Part shown: piece by piece, positions 39,222 through 49,000 of the stretch
Numbering within the stretch: the first letter of the stretch is position 1
Layout: each line of letters begins with the position of its first letter
Origin: Mariprofundus sp.
GTDB lineage: Bacteria > Pseudomonadota > Zetaproteobacteria > Mariprofundales > Mariprofundaceae
Reading direction: 5' to 3'
Assembly (NCBI GenBank): GCA_021772775.1
Contig: JAJFLH010000004.1
Coordinates: forward strand, 1-64,000
DNA length: 64,000 nucleotides
Notes under the pieces: generated by a model
Database searches by the model: none
What the model was told of the DNA's origin: nothing
The model's input: the letters and a program-made list of their open reading frames with translations, nothing else
Made by a program: the position numbers and the translations under genes

Positions 39222-39953
39222 ATGGATGATCTACAAAGCTGGCAATATATTGCTACAGGGTTGATTTTTGTCTGGACCGGCTTTGTGCGCTCGGGTCTTG
39301 GATTTGGTGGCGCAGCGCTTGGATTGCCTCTGTTACTGTTGGTGATTGATGATGCGCTGATCTGGCTGCCGTTGATCGGTATACATCTGCTCTTCTTCTC
39401 ATCGATTACAGTCAGTTCGCGTATTCACCATATTGATTGGGCTTATCTCAAAAAGGCGCTGCTCATTATGATGATCCCGATGCTGGTTGGGGTATTTGGT
39501 CTGCTAACATTGCCACCAGCGTGGGTGGTGGCGTTTATTTATCTCACCACGCTCTTTTATGCCAGCTGTTATCTCTTCAAGTGGCAAATCCGCAGCAATA
39601 ACCGCTGGGCAGACCATCTGCTGCTAATCAGTGGTGCTTATGCCGCCGGTGTGTCGTTGATTGGTGCTCCATTAATTGTGGCAGTGTTCACACATCACGT
39701 GGTCAAAGAGATGTTACGCAACACATTGTTTGTTATGTGGTTTATTCTGGTGGTGATCAAACTCTCCGTATTATGGTCAGTCGATGTGAATTTCTGGTGG
39801 TTTCATCATCTCTGGCTGTTACCTTGCGCGGCTCTGGGGCATGTCGTCGGTCTGAAAATGCATGATCGTCTGATGGCAGGTGATGCGGAGAGCTTTAAAC
39901 AGGTTATTGGTGGTGTGCTGGTGGTGATCTGTATTGTTGCTCTACTGGTTTAA
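39222..39953 (+). CDS. TSUP-family (TauE/SafE-like) transporter
   Basis: Seven to eight TM segments, GFVRSGLGFGGAALGLPLLLL. Confidence 0.85.
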   Translation: MDDLQSWQYIATGLIFVWTGFVRSGLGFGGAALGLPLLLLVIDDALIWLPLIGIHLLFFSSITVSSRIHHIDWAYLKKALLIMMIPMLVGVFGLLTLPPAWVVAFIYLTTLFYASCYLFKWQIRSNNRWADHLLLISGAYAAGVSLIGAPLIVAVFTHHVVKEMLRNTLFVMWFILVVIKLSVLWSVDVNFWWFHHLWLLPCAALGHVVGLKMHDRLMAGDAESFKQVIGGVLVVICIVALLV

Positions 39954-39971
39954 ATAAGAGGAATGGTGTGA

Positions 39972-40238
39972 ATGAATATTGATGCATGGCAAATGATGGG
40001 CACTGTGGCTGCGTTGTCATTTACGGTGGGGTTTGTGGATCAGCTTCGACTTACCTATAAAACAAAAAATGTGGATGGCTTGTCACTTTTGCAGTGGGCT
40101 GTATTTGCGGCGGCATCAGGCATGTTTGCTGCTTATTATGTGCATCTGGAGCAATGGATGATGGTTGCGGTATCTATTTTTGGCACATGTTGCTGTCTGG
40201 CTATATTTGCCATGATTATGCGGTTTCGGAAATCGTAA
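39972..40238 (+). CDS. PQ-loop / SemiSWEET-like small membrane protein
   Basis: 88 aa, three TM; DQLRLTYKTKNVDGLSLLQW resembles the PQ-loop motif. Confidence 0.75.
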   Translation: MNIDAWQMMGTVAALSFTVGFVDQLRLTYKTKNVDGLSLLQWAVFAAASGMFAAYYVHLEQWMMVAVSIFGTCCCLAIFAMIMRFRKS

Positions 40239-40516
40239 TGCGCAGTGCAATGGCCAAACATATTCTGGTGAAAAGCAAACAGGAAGCTGAAGATCTGAAA
40301 CAACGCCTCGCCAAAGGTGAGAACTTTGCCAAATTAGCCAAAAAATATTCGACCTGCCCCAGCAGAAAACGCGAAGGCGATCTGGGTGAGATATACCCGG
40401 GTCAATTGGTGAAATCGGTTGAGCAAGTGATTTTCAATAAACCACTATTGAAAGTGCACGGCCCGGTGAAAAGTAAATTCGGTTTCCATCTCATCGTGGT
40501 CTACTTCAGAAACTAA
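40238..40516 (+). CDS. Parvulin-type peptidyl-prolyl cis-trans isomerase (PpiC-like)
   Basis: AKHILVKSKQEAEDL...KYSTCPSRKREGDLGEIYPGQLV...GPVKSKFGFHLIVV; start overlaps upstream stop. Confidence 0.92.
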   Translation: MRSAMAKHILVKSKQEAEDLKQRLAKGENFAKLAKKYSTCPSRKREGDLGEIYPGQLVKSVEQVIFNKPLLKVHGPVKSKFGFHLIVVYFRN

Positions 40517-40652
40517 CAACTAGATTAGTGAGAGTAGGTGGGCATGTCCTGCCTGTTTTTTCGAACCTTGGGGCGGGCAAGAAGACTGGTGCTTTTAAGG
40601 AAAACGCCCCACTGTTTATTAATCCCGCATCCGAGATGCGCAGGAGTATTAT

Positions 40653-41192
40653 TTAAGTTCTCGGAGGTCGTTTGGCCAGTTTGCGTTGCAGGGTGCGGCG
40701 ATGCATGCCGAGTTTACGGGCGGCGGCGGAGATATTGTTGTCACACTCCACTAACACTTTCTGAATGTGTTCCCACTCTAGGCGGCGCGTCGACATTGGT
40801 TGTTCGGTTACATCAGTCATGGTGTCACCTGAGGCACGGCCAAGCGCTGCTACCACTTCATCGGCATCGGCCGGTTTGGCCAGATAATGGGTTGCACCCA
40901 GTTTGATTGCTTCAACCGCCGTCGCGATGCTGGCATAGCCGGTTAATACGACGGTGCGGGTATAGATATCGAGTTGATGCAGCTTATCCACCAGCACCAG
41001 ACCTGAGTCACCCGGCATATTCAGGTCAATGACGGCATATTCAGGCGCTACATCACCAATCAGCTGTAAGGCTTGAGCCACATCGTGAGCAACCAGTACG
41101 CTAAAGCCGCGTTTATGCAGAGCGCCGGACAACACCTGACAATAAACTTTATCATCATCAACAAGTAACAGGGTAGGGAGTTGTTCGCTCAT
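40653..41192 (-). CDS. regA: RegA/ActR/PrrA-family redox response regulator
   Basis: Receiver domain (VDDD, DLNMPGDSG) plus Fis-like HTH NNISAAARKLGMHRRTLQRKLAKRPP. Confidence 0.92.
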   Translation of the reverse strand: MSEQLPTLLLVDDDKVYCQVLSGALHKRGFSVLVAHDVAQALQLIGDVAPEYAVIDLNMPGDSGLVLVDKLHQLDIYTRTVVLTGYASIATAVEAIKLGATHYLAKPADADEVVAALGRASGDTMTDVTEQPMSTRRLEWEHIQKVLVECDNNISAAARKLGMHRRTLQRKLAKRPPRT

Positions 41193-41193
41193 A

Positions 41194-42462
41194 TCAGTTG
41201 CTTACCTTCAAATCATGCAGCGGAAGTATGGTGGTAATGCAGGCTCCACCTCCAGGGTGATTGGCTATTTCAATATGGCCACCAAGCCTTGAGAATACGG
41301 CTTGCGCCAGATAAAACCCCAGTCCATGGCCATGCTTTTTGGTGGTGAAAAATGCTTTGCCCATCTCTTGCATGGCGGTATCACTAAAACCGGCACCAAA
41401 ATCGCGGATGCTTACGCATAACTCATCCATCGACCATGTAGCTTTGACGGAAATCTTTTCAGGTGAGGCTTCAGCTGCGTTGTTTAATAAATTCATAAAT
41501 GCCTGTTTCAGTGTTTCATCTACAACGATCATGGGAGCAGGGGCGTTACCGTTTAAGTGGGCTGATAGGCTTGTTTCAGGATGCATCTCCTGCCATTGGC
41601 TAAGGATATTCTGCATATAGGGCTCGATCTCTTCACTTTGTCCACTCACGGCACGCAATTGACCTGCACTGGCGCTAAGCTGCCCCAGAGTAACTTTACA
41701 GCGATCAACCTGTGAACGCAGGATTTCAATTTGAGTCAGCAGTGCAGGTTGATCTCTATACTCCTGCTGCATCTCTTTCGTCAGTACTGCGATTGTTCCT
41801 AAGGGGGTGCCCAGTTCATGACCTGCACCGGCTGCCATTGTACCGAGCGCAATGACATGTTCGTCACGCAGATATTTCTCGCGTGCTTCGGCCAGTTTTT
41901 TATCACGTTGCCTAAGTGCTTCGGCCATGGTGGCGACGAAAAACAGGATTACACCAACGCCGAGCAGAAAGCTAAACCACATACCCAGTACATGCAGTCC
42001 GAAACCGGAAGCCGACTGAGTCGCATGCTGATGTTGCATCTCTACACCGTTGTGTAGTGGCACATACATCACCATTAGGATTGAGTAACAGGCCAGTGCA
42101 ATAAGGGCCATCGCCCAGACATAGCGTCGGGGCAGTATGGTGGCGACAATAACCAGAGGTAATAAAAACAGCGATACAAAGGGATTTGTGGAGCCGCCGG
42201 AAAAGTAAAATAGTACGGCCAGCATCAACACATCGAGACTAAGATGCAGGAAAAATTCCATTTTGGAGGCTGAGAGTTTCTGATGCAGACGTAACCATGC
42301 GATCAGATGAAAACCTGCATAGATGCCAATCATGAGCACGATTTCCAGCACAGGTAGCTGCACATCGAGTGCGTATACCGCTAAGGTCAGCACAAGTAGT
42401 TCGACTGCAATTACAGCACTTCTGAATAAAAGCAGTCGCCGAAAATGATATGTCTCTAACAT
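41194..42462 (-). CDS. regB: RegB/ActS/PrrB-family redox-sensing histidine kinase
   Basis: Six TM; quinone-site motif GGSTNPF; H-box GHELGTPLGTIAVL; conserved Cys in VDRCKVTLGQLS. Confidence 0.93.
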   Translation of the reverse strand: MLETYHFRRLLLFRSAVIAVELLVLTLAVYALDVQLPVLEIVLMIGIYAGFHLIAWLRLHQKLSASKMEFFLHLSLDVLMLAVLFYFSGGSTNPFVSLFLLPLVIVATILPRRYVWAMALIALACYSILMVMYVPLHNGVEMQHQHATQSASGFGLHVLGMWFSFLLGVGVILFFVATMAEALRQRDKKLAEAREKYLRDEHVIALGTMAAGAGHELGTPLGTIAVLTKEMQQEYRDQPALLTQIEILRSQVDRCKVTLGQLSASAGQLRAVSGQSEEIEPYMQNILSQWQEMHPETSLSAHLNGNAPAPMIVVDETLKQAFMNLLNNAAEASPEKISVKATWSMDELCVSIRDFGAGFSDTAMQEMGKAFFTTKKHGHGLGFYLAQAVFSRLGGHIEIANHPGGGACITTILPLHDLKVSN

Positions 42463-42586
42463 CAGCTCATCTCCATTTTAAAACATTTCCACCTTCAGCT
42501 TGCACAGTGCATGGATGTGATCATGGCGTCCATAGAGAGGTTGCCAATCAATGCTTTGTATCATACGAATTACCATCTGGCGCACT

Positions 42587-42616
42587 AAAAAAGCCCGGTC
42601 AACAGACCGGGCTTTT
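42587..42616 (-). terminator. Strong terminator hairpin in regB upstream region (T-tract on minus strand)
   Basis: aaaaaagcccggtc-aaca-gaccgggctttt. Confidence 0.85.
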
Positions 42617-42723
42617 GCGGTATAAAACAAGCACGAAAAATACCGCATAGGGATGATTCAAACACGGGGCGATGCTTTGCACCCATGTCCTGTGGTTCGA
42701 AAGTTTATTGCAATAGCCTGAGT

Positions 42724-42851
42724 CGACAATGTGACAAATTGTCGCAGTCAAACGGACATCGCAGGAAAAACATGCAATCACTTCATGCCTTTGAGCGTTG
42801 GCTATAACCTTTATCAATAACTGTTGTTATTTTACATGCGACAATTTGCCA
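42724..42851. promoter_or_regulatory. Dyad-symmetric candidate regulator sites between regB and the TonB receptor gene
   Basis: cgacaatgtgacaaattgtcg plus inverted copy: tgacaaattgtcgca (42732-42746) vs tgcgacaatttgcca (42837-42851). Confidence 0.5.
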
Positions 42852-42911
42852 CATTTTTGAGGTCATAGATCGGCCGTAGAGTGCACCCTAATAGCGATTG
42901 AGGAGAGTATT

Positions 42912-45119
42912 TTGCGTATTCTAGAAAACTTTTTTTCCAACAACGTCATAGTCAGTGGCTCCGGTTTTGTCCTGATTAGCAGCATGCTCGCGAGCAGTGT
43001 GGCGATAGCAGCAGAAGAAGTGCCTGTCATCAAAGTGCAGGCTGCAGCGATTGAGAGTGCTAGCAGTGTTACCATTTCACCTGCCGATCAGGATTATATT
43101 CCATCAGATGTAGCTGATGTGTTGAAATCGGTGCCCGGTGCCAATGTAAATAAGAACGGGCCACTTACCGGTATCGCTCAGTATCGTGGTATGTTCGGCT
43201 CGCGTGTGAATGTACAGCTGGATGGTTTGAATGTTGCACCAGCAGGGCCGAACTGGATGGATCCACCCTTAAGTCATATTGCTCCCTCTCAATTGGATAG
43301 TATTACTGTTATTCGTGGCGTATCCCCTGTTAGTGCAGGTGCTGAAAGCATCGGCGGTAGCATCAATGCAAAAACAGCCCATCTGCCTTATTCTGATAAT
43401 GGTGAAGTTGCTCCACACGGTAGTCTCAATACAGGCTATGACGGTAATAATAAAGCCTTCACGACAGGTGGTCAGCTTGGTGTGAGTAGTGAGCGTGATC
43501 GGCTTCAGCTCAACGGAAGTTTTGATAAAGGGCTGGATATGCAGGCTGGCAACGGCAAGGATATTTTACCTACACAATATAAGAGGCGCAACCTCGGTGT
43601 GGATTATGGGCACAGCTTCAGTGCTGGAGAATTTAAGCTCGGTTATAGCAATGAGCGCGTAGATAATTCAGGCTCTCCAGCGCTGCCGATGGATATTATT
43701 TATGTTAAAGGTAATGCGTTTACTGCTGGTTTTCAAAATCATGCAGATAGCTCTGGCATCAAATGGCTGGCTGATGTCCACTACATGAATACAGATCACA
43801 ATATGGACAACTACACCATGCGTAGCGCTCCAGTGATGCTTGGCGCTGCAGGAACGCCTTTGATGACACGCTATGCTTTGACCAATGCAAAGGACTTCGG
43901 CTATAAACTGCATGCCTCTATGCCTGTAGGCAATGGTGATCTCACGTTGGGAACAGACGGCTGGATGGCAAAACATCAGGCTGATGTTTATAACCCGAAT
44001 AGTGCAGCGTTTAGCCTGCAAAACTATAATGGTGTGAAGCGTGACCGTTTTGGTCTGTTTGCTGAGTGGAAATCAGCATTAACGAGCAGTTTGGAGATTC
44101 AGACAGGTGTGCGCTACAGCCGCGTTAATATGAACTCGGGCACAGTGAGTGCCAGTGGTTTTGCCGGCATGATGGCGACGCAAATCAATACATTGGCGAG
44201 TAACTTTAATGCCAGTCAGCTTAGTCAAAATGATAACTTGATTGATATCTCGGTGCTGTTGACGCAAACGGTGAATGATAATCTGAAACTCAAACTTGGG
44301 GCGGCCAGAAAGCAGCGAGCACCCTCGTATCAGGAACGTTATTTATGGTCACCTTTGGAGTCGACTGCCGGTTTGGCTGATAAACGCACATATGTCGGTG
44401 ATGTGAACCTGCGTCCAGAGACGGCATACAATGTCGATGCCGGTTTTGACTGGCAGTCAGAAGGTATCTACTTCACACCACGTCTGTTTTTTAAACGGGT
44501 AAATAATTACATCCAGGGCACATCGCAGACCAATGGAACGGCTTATAACTTTCGCGTGATGCAAGGCAATATGCTTAAAGGTGGTGGTTTCTGCACGGCC
44601 AACCCGCTTGATCCATTTTGTGTACCGCTGCAGTTCTCCAATGTTGATGCAGAGTTCTATGGTATTGATGCCGGTTTTGGTGCCAATATAACCGATCATA
44701 TCGCGCTCGATGGCACCATCAGTTATGTGCGTGGCAAACGCAAAGATATCACTGATAATCTGTATCGGATTGCACCGCTCAACAGTATAGCCAGCTTAAG
44801 TTATTACGGTGATGCAGGCTGGTCACTGAGTGCCGAAGGTAATTTCTTTGGCAAGCAGGATAAGGTGTCACAAACCAATGCAGAGCAAAAAACCGGCGGT
44901 TACAGCCTGTTTAATGTGAGTGGTCGTTATGCCATCAGTCGGGATGTTGAGTTGACGGCCGGTGTTAATAATTTGCTGGATCGTTTTTATCAGGATCATC
45001 TCGCAGGCTATAATCGCATCGGCACAGATGCCGCAGGTCAGACTTCAGCCGTAGCTACCGGAGATCGTCTACCCGGTGAAGGACGAAATTTCTTTTTGCA
45101 GGCCCGTGCCAGTTTTTAA
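42912..45119 (+). CDS. TonB-dependent outer-membrane receptor (possibly metal/OprC-NosA-like)
   Basis: Plug domain DVADVLKSVPGANVNKNG...VNVQLDGLNV...VIRGVSPVSAGAESIGGSIN; C-terminal barrel ending in F. Confidence 0.9.
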   Translation: MRILENFFSNNVIVSGSGFVLISSMLASSVAIAAEEVPVIKVQAAAIESASSVTISPADQDYIPSDVADVLKSVPGANVNKNGPLTGIAQYRGMFGSRVNVQLDGLNVAPAGPNWMDPPLSHIAPSQLDSITVIRGVSPVSAGAESIGGSINAKTAHLPYSDNGEVAPHGSLNTGYDGNNKAFTTGGQLGVSSERDRLQLNGSFDKGLDMQAGNGKDILPTQYKRRNLGVDYGHSFSAGEFKLGYSNERVDNSGSPALPMDIIYVKGNAFTAGFQNHADSSGIKWLADVHYMNTDHNMDNYTMRSAPVMLGAAGTPLMTRYALTNAKDFGYKLHASMPVGNGDLTLGTDGWMAKHQADVYNPNSAAFSLQNYNGVKRDRFGLFAEWKSALTSSLEIQTGVRYSRVNMNSGTVSASGFAGMMATQINTLASNFNASQLSQNDNLIDISVLLTQTVNDNLKLKLGAARKQRAPSYQERYLWSPLESTAGLADKRTYVGDVNLRPETAYNVDAGFDWQSEGIYFTPRLFFKRVNNYIQGTSQTNGTAYNFRVMQGNMLKGGGFCTANPLDPFCVPLQFSNVDAEFYGIDAGFGANITDHIALDGTISYVRGKRKDITDNLYRIAPLNSIASLSYYGDAGWSLSAEGNFFGKQDKVSQTNAEQKTGGYSLFNVSGRYAISRDVELTAGVNNLLDRFYQDHLAGYNRIGTDAAGQTSAVATGDRLPGEGRNFFLQARASF

Positions 45120-45154
45120 TGTGACAGGCGTCACTATGCTAATATCATATTGAT

Positions 45155-46009
45155 GTGAACAGGCTCATTAATACGGAGCAGTATGCGCAACTCTGTTTTG
45201 CGCAGCAGGCGCGTGAATGTGAAGAGAAGAAAAATGCGTGGTTGAAGCTAGCTGCGTTGGCTGTGGCTGGACTTATTCATGTCGTCATATTGATACAATT
45301 TGGTAATGATTTAAAACCCGCTGCGGCGAAACCGCAGCGGGTCTCACTGTTGGAAGTTGAATTGGTGGCGACAGCTGTTGCCAGCGAAATGCCGAAAAAA
45401 ATAGTACAGGAGCCCATTTCTCCAAAAGTGGAGCCAGTACCAGAGCCTCTGCCAGAACCACTGCCTGAGCCAGAGAAAGCAGAACCAGAATCGCTTCCAC
45501 AGTTAAAGAAACCCGAGCCAGAAGTGGTAAAAAAGCGACCTGCAAAAAAAATAAAAAGCAAACGCCATAAAGTGGTTCAGCCAAAAGCCGTGGCTGTAAA
45601 AAAGGAAATAATCGACACCAAGCCTGTAGAGCCACGTCCACCTCTCCACAGGCCAATTGCCCTGACGCAAGTTGTTCAAGCCGCCACTGATACTCAGACA
45701 ATGGCAGATAAAGAGCGACGTATAAAGCTGCGTCAGCAATACCTTGTCCGCATCATGGCGCTGGTTGAGGCACATAAAAGCTATCCATTGTCGGCGCGTC
45801 GGCGGCATATTGAGGGTGAAATCCAGCTCTCGTTTCAGGTGAATGCAGAGGGGTATGTCAGTGATATTCAAATCACAGGAAAATCATCTGTTCTACGCCG
45901 TGCCAGTATGGATGCTCTACAAAATTCCCTGCCTTTGCCACCACCACCGAAAGAGATATTGGAAGCAAGTCATTCACGTTTCATCATGCAATATCAGCTT
46001 GAACGTTGA
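45155..46009 (+). CDS. tonB: TonB-family energy transducer
   Basis: Single N-terminal TM, Pro/Glu/Lys-rich linker, TonB C-terminal domain (YPLSARRRHIEGEIQLSFQV). Confidence 0.9.
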   Translation: MNRLINTEQYAQLCFAQQARECEEKKNAWLKLAALAVAGLIHVVILIQFGNDLKPAAAKPQRVSLLEVELVATAVASEMPKKIVQEPISPKVEPVPEPLPEPLPEPEKAEPESLPQLKKPEPEVVKKRPAKKIKSKRHKVVQPKAVAVKKEIIDTKPVEPRPPLHRPIALTQVVQAATDTQTMADKERRIKLRQQYLVRIMALVEAHKSYPLSARRRHIEGEIQLSFQVNAEGYVSDIQITGKSSVLRRASMDALQNSLPLPPPPKEILEASHSRFIMQYQLER

Positions 46010-49000
46010 GGTCGCTCCTCTGTCAGTAGTGCTTCGAACTGTTCAATCGGAAGCGGCTTGCCGAAGATGTATCCCTGATAGTGCGTGCAGCAGCTATTTT
46101 TGAGGGACTGAAGTTGCTCTTCAGTTTCCACCCCCTCAGCAATAACGTCTAGGCCCAAATTGTGCGCCATGGCAATAATGGTTCCCACAATCGCTTTGTC
46201 ACTGCTGTCTGTGGCAATGTCGCGAACGAAAGAGCGGTCAATTTTAAGCTGATCTAGTGGCAAACGCTTGAGATATTGCAGCGATGAATAGCCAGTTCCG
46301 AAGTCATCCAGGGAGAATTGAATGCCGATTTTTTTCAAGGCATTCATGTTTGTAATGGTCTCTTCGATGTCACTCTGCAACATGCTTTCGGTCAATTCCA
46401 GCTTGAGCCGTTTGGGGTTAATGCCATGGCGTTGTACAGTTGTATTTATTTGATCTAAAAAGTCAGCTTGATGGAACTGTTTGGCACTCACATTCACCGC
46501 CAGATTGAGATTACATGTGAGGCTGTTTTGCTCCCATGCTTTTATCTGGGCACAAGCTGTATCCAACACCCACTGACCAATACTCAAGATCAAGCCTGTC
46601 TCTTCTGCCATAGGGATAAATTGTATGGGAGATACCACCCCACGCTCAGGATGTACCCAGCGAATCAGTGCCTCGGCTCCACCTGGACGATGCGCACTAT
46701 CGACTTGGATTTGGTAGTACAGCTGGAACTGCTGCTTCTCAAGTGCATTACGTAACTCATTTTCCAGCTCTGCACGGTCATTGACTACTTCCTGCATTTC
46801 AGGATCGAAAAATCGCAGTGTGTTACGGCCACTTTTTTTGGCCTGATACATGGCGATGTCGGCTTGTTTAAGCAGTTCACTGGTATCGGGATTACAGCTA
46901 AACAGGGCCGCGCCAATACTGGGAGTGCTCAGGCACTCATGCGAGGCAAGCAGATAGGGCTGGCCCAAAGTAGCAATAATTTTCTCGCCAATAGCTTCCG
47001 TCTGCGCAGCTGCTTTGATGGATTGATTACTCAGCTCTTCCAACAACACCACGAATTCGTCACCACCCAAGCGGGCGACGCTGTCGCCTTTGCGCACGCA
47101 GGATTTTAGACGTCTGCCAACGTGCTGTAGCAGTAGATCGCCAATGTCATGCCCTAAGGTGTCGTTAAGCGCTTTGAAGTTGTCCAAATCAATGAACAAC
47201 AGTGCACCTTCCCGCTGGCTGCGCGCACTGGCAACCAATGCCTGCCTGAGGCGGTCAAGCAGCAGTCGACGATTGGGGAGATCAGTGAGAGGGTCAAAAA
47301 ATGCCAAATGCTCAATCTCTTCTTCTGCGGCTTTGCGTTCGGTAATGTCGATGTGTGAGCCGACATAGTGGGTGACTTTCCTATTACGTCCCTTTACGGC
47401 TGATATACTGAGCCATTTGGGGTATATCTCACCATCTTTACGGCGATCCCAGACTTCACCCTGCCATGATCCAGTGCGATGAATGGTTGCCCACATCCTG
47501 GCGTAAAAGGCCGCATCATGTCTGCCTGAATTGAGTATCTTGGGTGTCTGGCCGACGGCTTCCTCGGCCGAAAAACCTGAGGTGTTGGTAAATGCTTGGT
47601 TAACACGTAAAATCACACCATTGGCATCGGTAATCATCAAGCTATCTTGTGACGCGAAGGCTGTAGCGGCGATGCGAAGATTGGTCTCGGTTTGTTTACG
47701 CTCAGTGATATCACTAAATGTGACAACGGCTCCGGTAAGTTGTTCTTCTTCATATATCGGCGTACTGGTGTACTCGACAGCAAAGCTTGAACCATCTTTG
47801 CGCCATAAGACTTCGTCAGCCACTGTATGGACTTTGCCATCGGTAAATGCTGCATACATGGGGCACTGCTCTCGTGGATAGGCTGACCCATCGGCGTGGC
47901 TGTGATGAACCAGATGATGCATCGGTTTGCCTGTAAGTTCATAAGTAGAGTAACCAAGCATCGCGGCGGCAGCGTTGTTCACAAAGGTGGTACTACCCTG
48001 GGTATCGAGGCCGTAGATACCTTCCCCAGCTGAATTCAGGATCAAGTTCTGCTGGTGACGACTACGTTCCAGCTCTTCTGTGATATGTTTGCGTTCGGTT
48101 ATATCGCGACCAACGGATATGAGGTATTTAACATCGCCTGATTCATCATCAATAGCGGAGACTTGATACTCGGTAGGCACTTTGTGTCCATCCTTACAAA
48201 TGAGCTCCAATTCAATTATCCCGACTCCTTCCTGCATCGCTTTCTGAACTGTTGCAGAGGCCCGTTTTAAATCATCGGGACTATAATAGGAGGCCGGTGC
48301 CGGCATTCTTTCGATTTCCGCATCTGTATATCCTGAAATGCGACTAAAAGCATGATTCCAGCGTATCGCTTTGCCTGTCGCGGGCTCAAAGAGGAAGAAT
48401 GTATCGGCTTGAGTATTTAGCGCTGTATCAATAAAGGTTTGAGTCTGTCTCAAGCCTTCTTCATTTTCTTCAAGCTCTTCAGTTCTGCTTTTAACAGCTC
48501 TGCGCAAGCTTATAGTGTGTAATATAAGTAGAAGAATGATAGTGATCAGTGCAGTTATGCCAAAGCTCCAACCGTGTTCTTTCATCATCTCTAAAGCACT
48601 TTCCTCAGGCTGATAAATTGCTTCCGTAACAGTGAAGTTGGCAGGCAACAGGCCTTGGGCGATGTAAGTATCAGCGATGTCCGACCAGCGTTTCTTGCGC
48701 ATATAACCGACCTGAACGACATCGTTCTCAATCATCTTTTTTGTATTTCTCGCTTCAAATTGAAGTTGTTCCAGCGATAGCTTCTGTGCATTGAATTTCG
48801 TTTGAATGATCTTAATCGTCTCATCAATATGCCCAAGCGCATATTGCCAACCTTGTATAGAGGCTTGAGTAAATGCTCTTACCTTTTCAGACTGTTCCTT
48901 AATGCGGTCTTCAGTGGTAACCAACAGATCACCATAGAAGTCGATACCCTGCTCCTGCGGCTGGATAATTCGATAAGCAATGCCCATCAATTTTAGTTGA

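Noticed and set aside
40538-40906. 122-aa ORF antisense to regA C-terminus
   Set aside because: Overlaps the well-supported regA gene on the opposite strand; Cys/Arg-rich nonsense composition
42640-42720. tRNA-like or GEMM c-di-GMP riboswitch in the regB-TonB receptor spacer (segment tgtggttcgaaag)
   Set aside because: Only a T-loop-like string is present; no cloverleaf or GEMM core could be assembled
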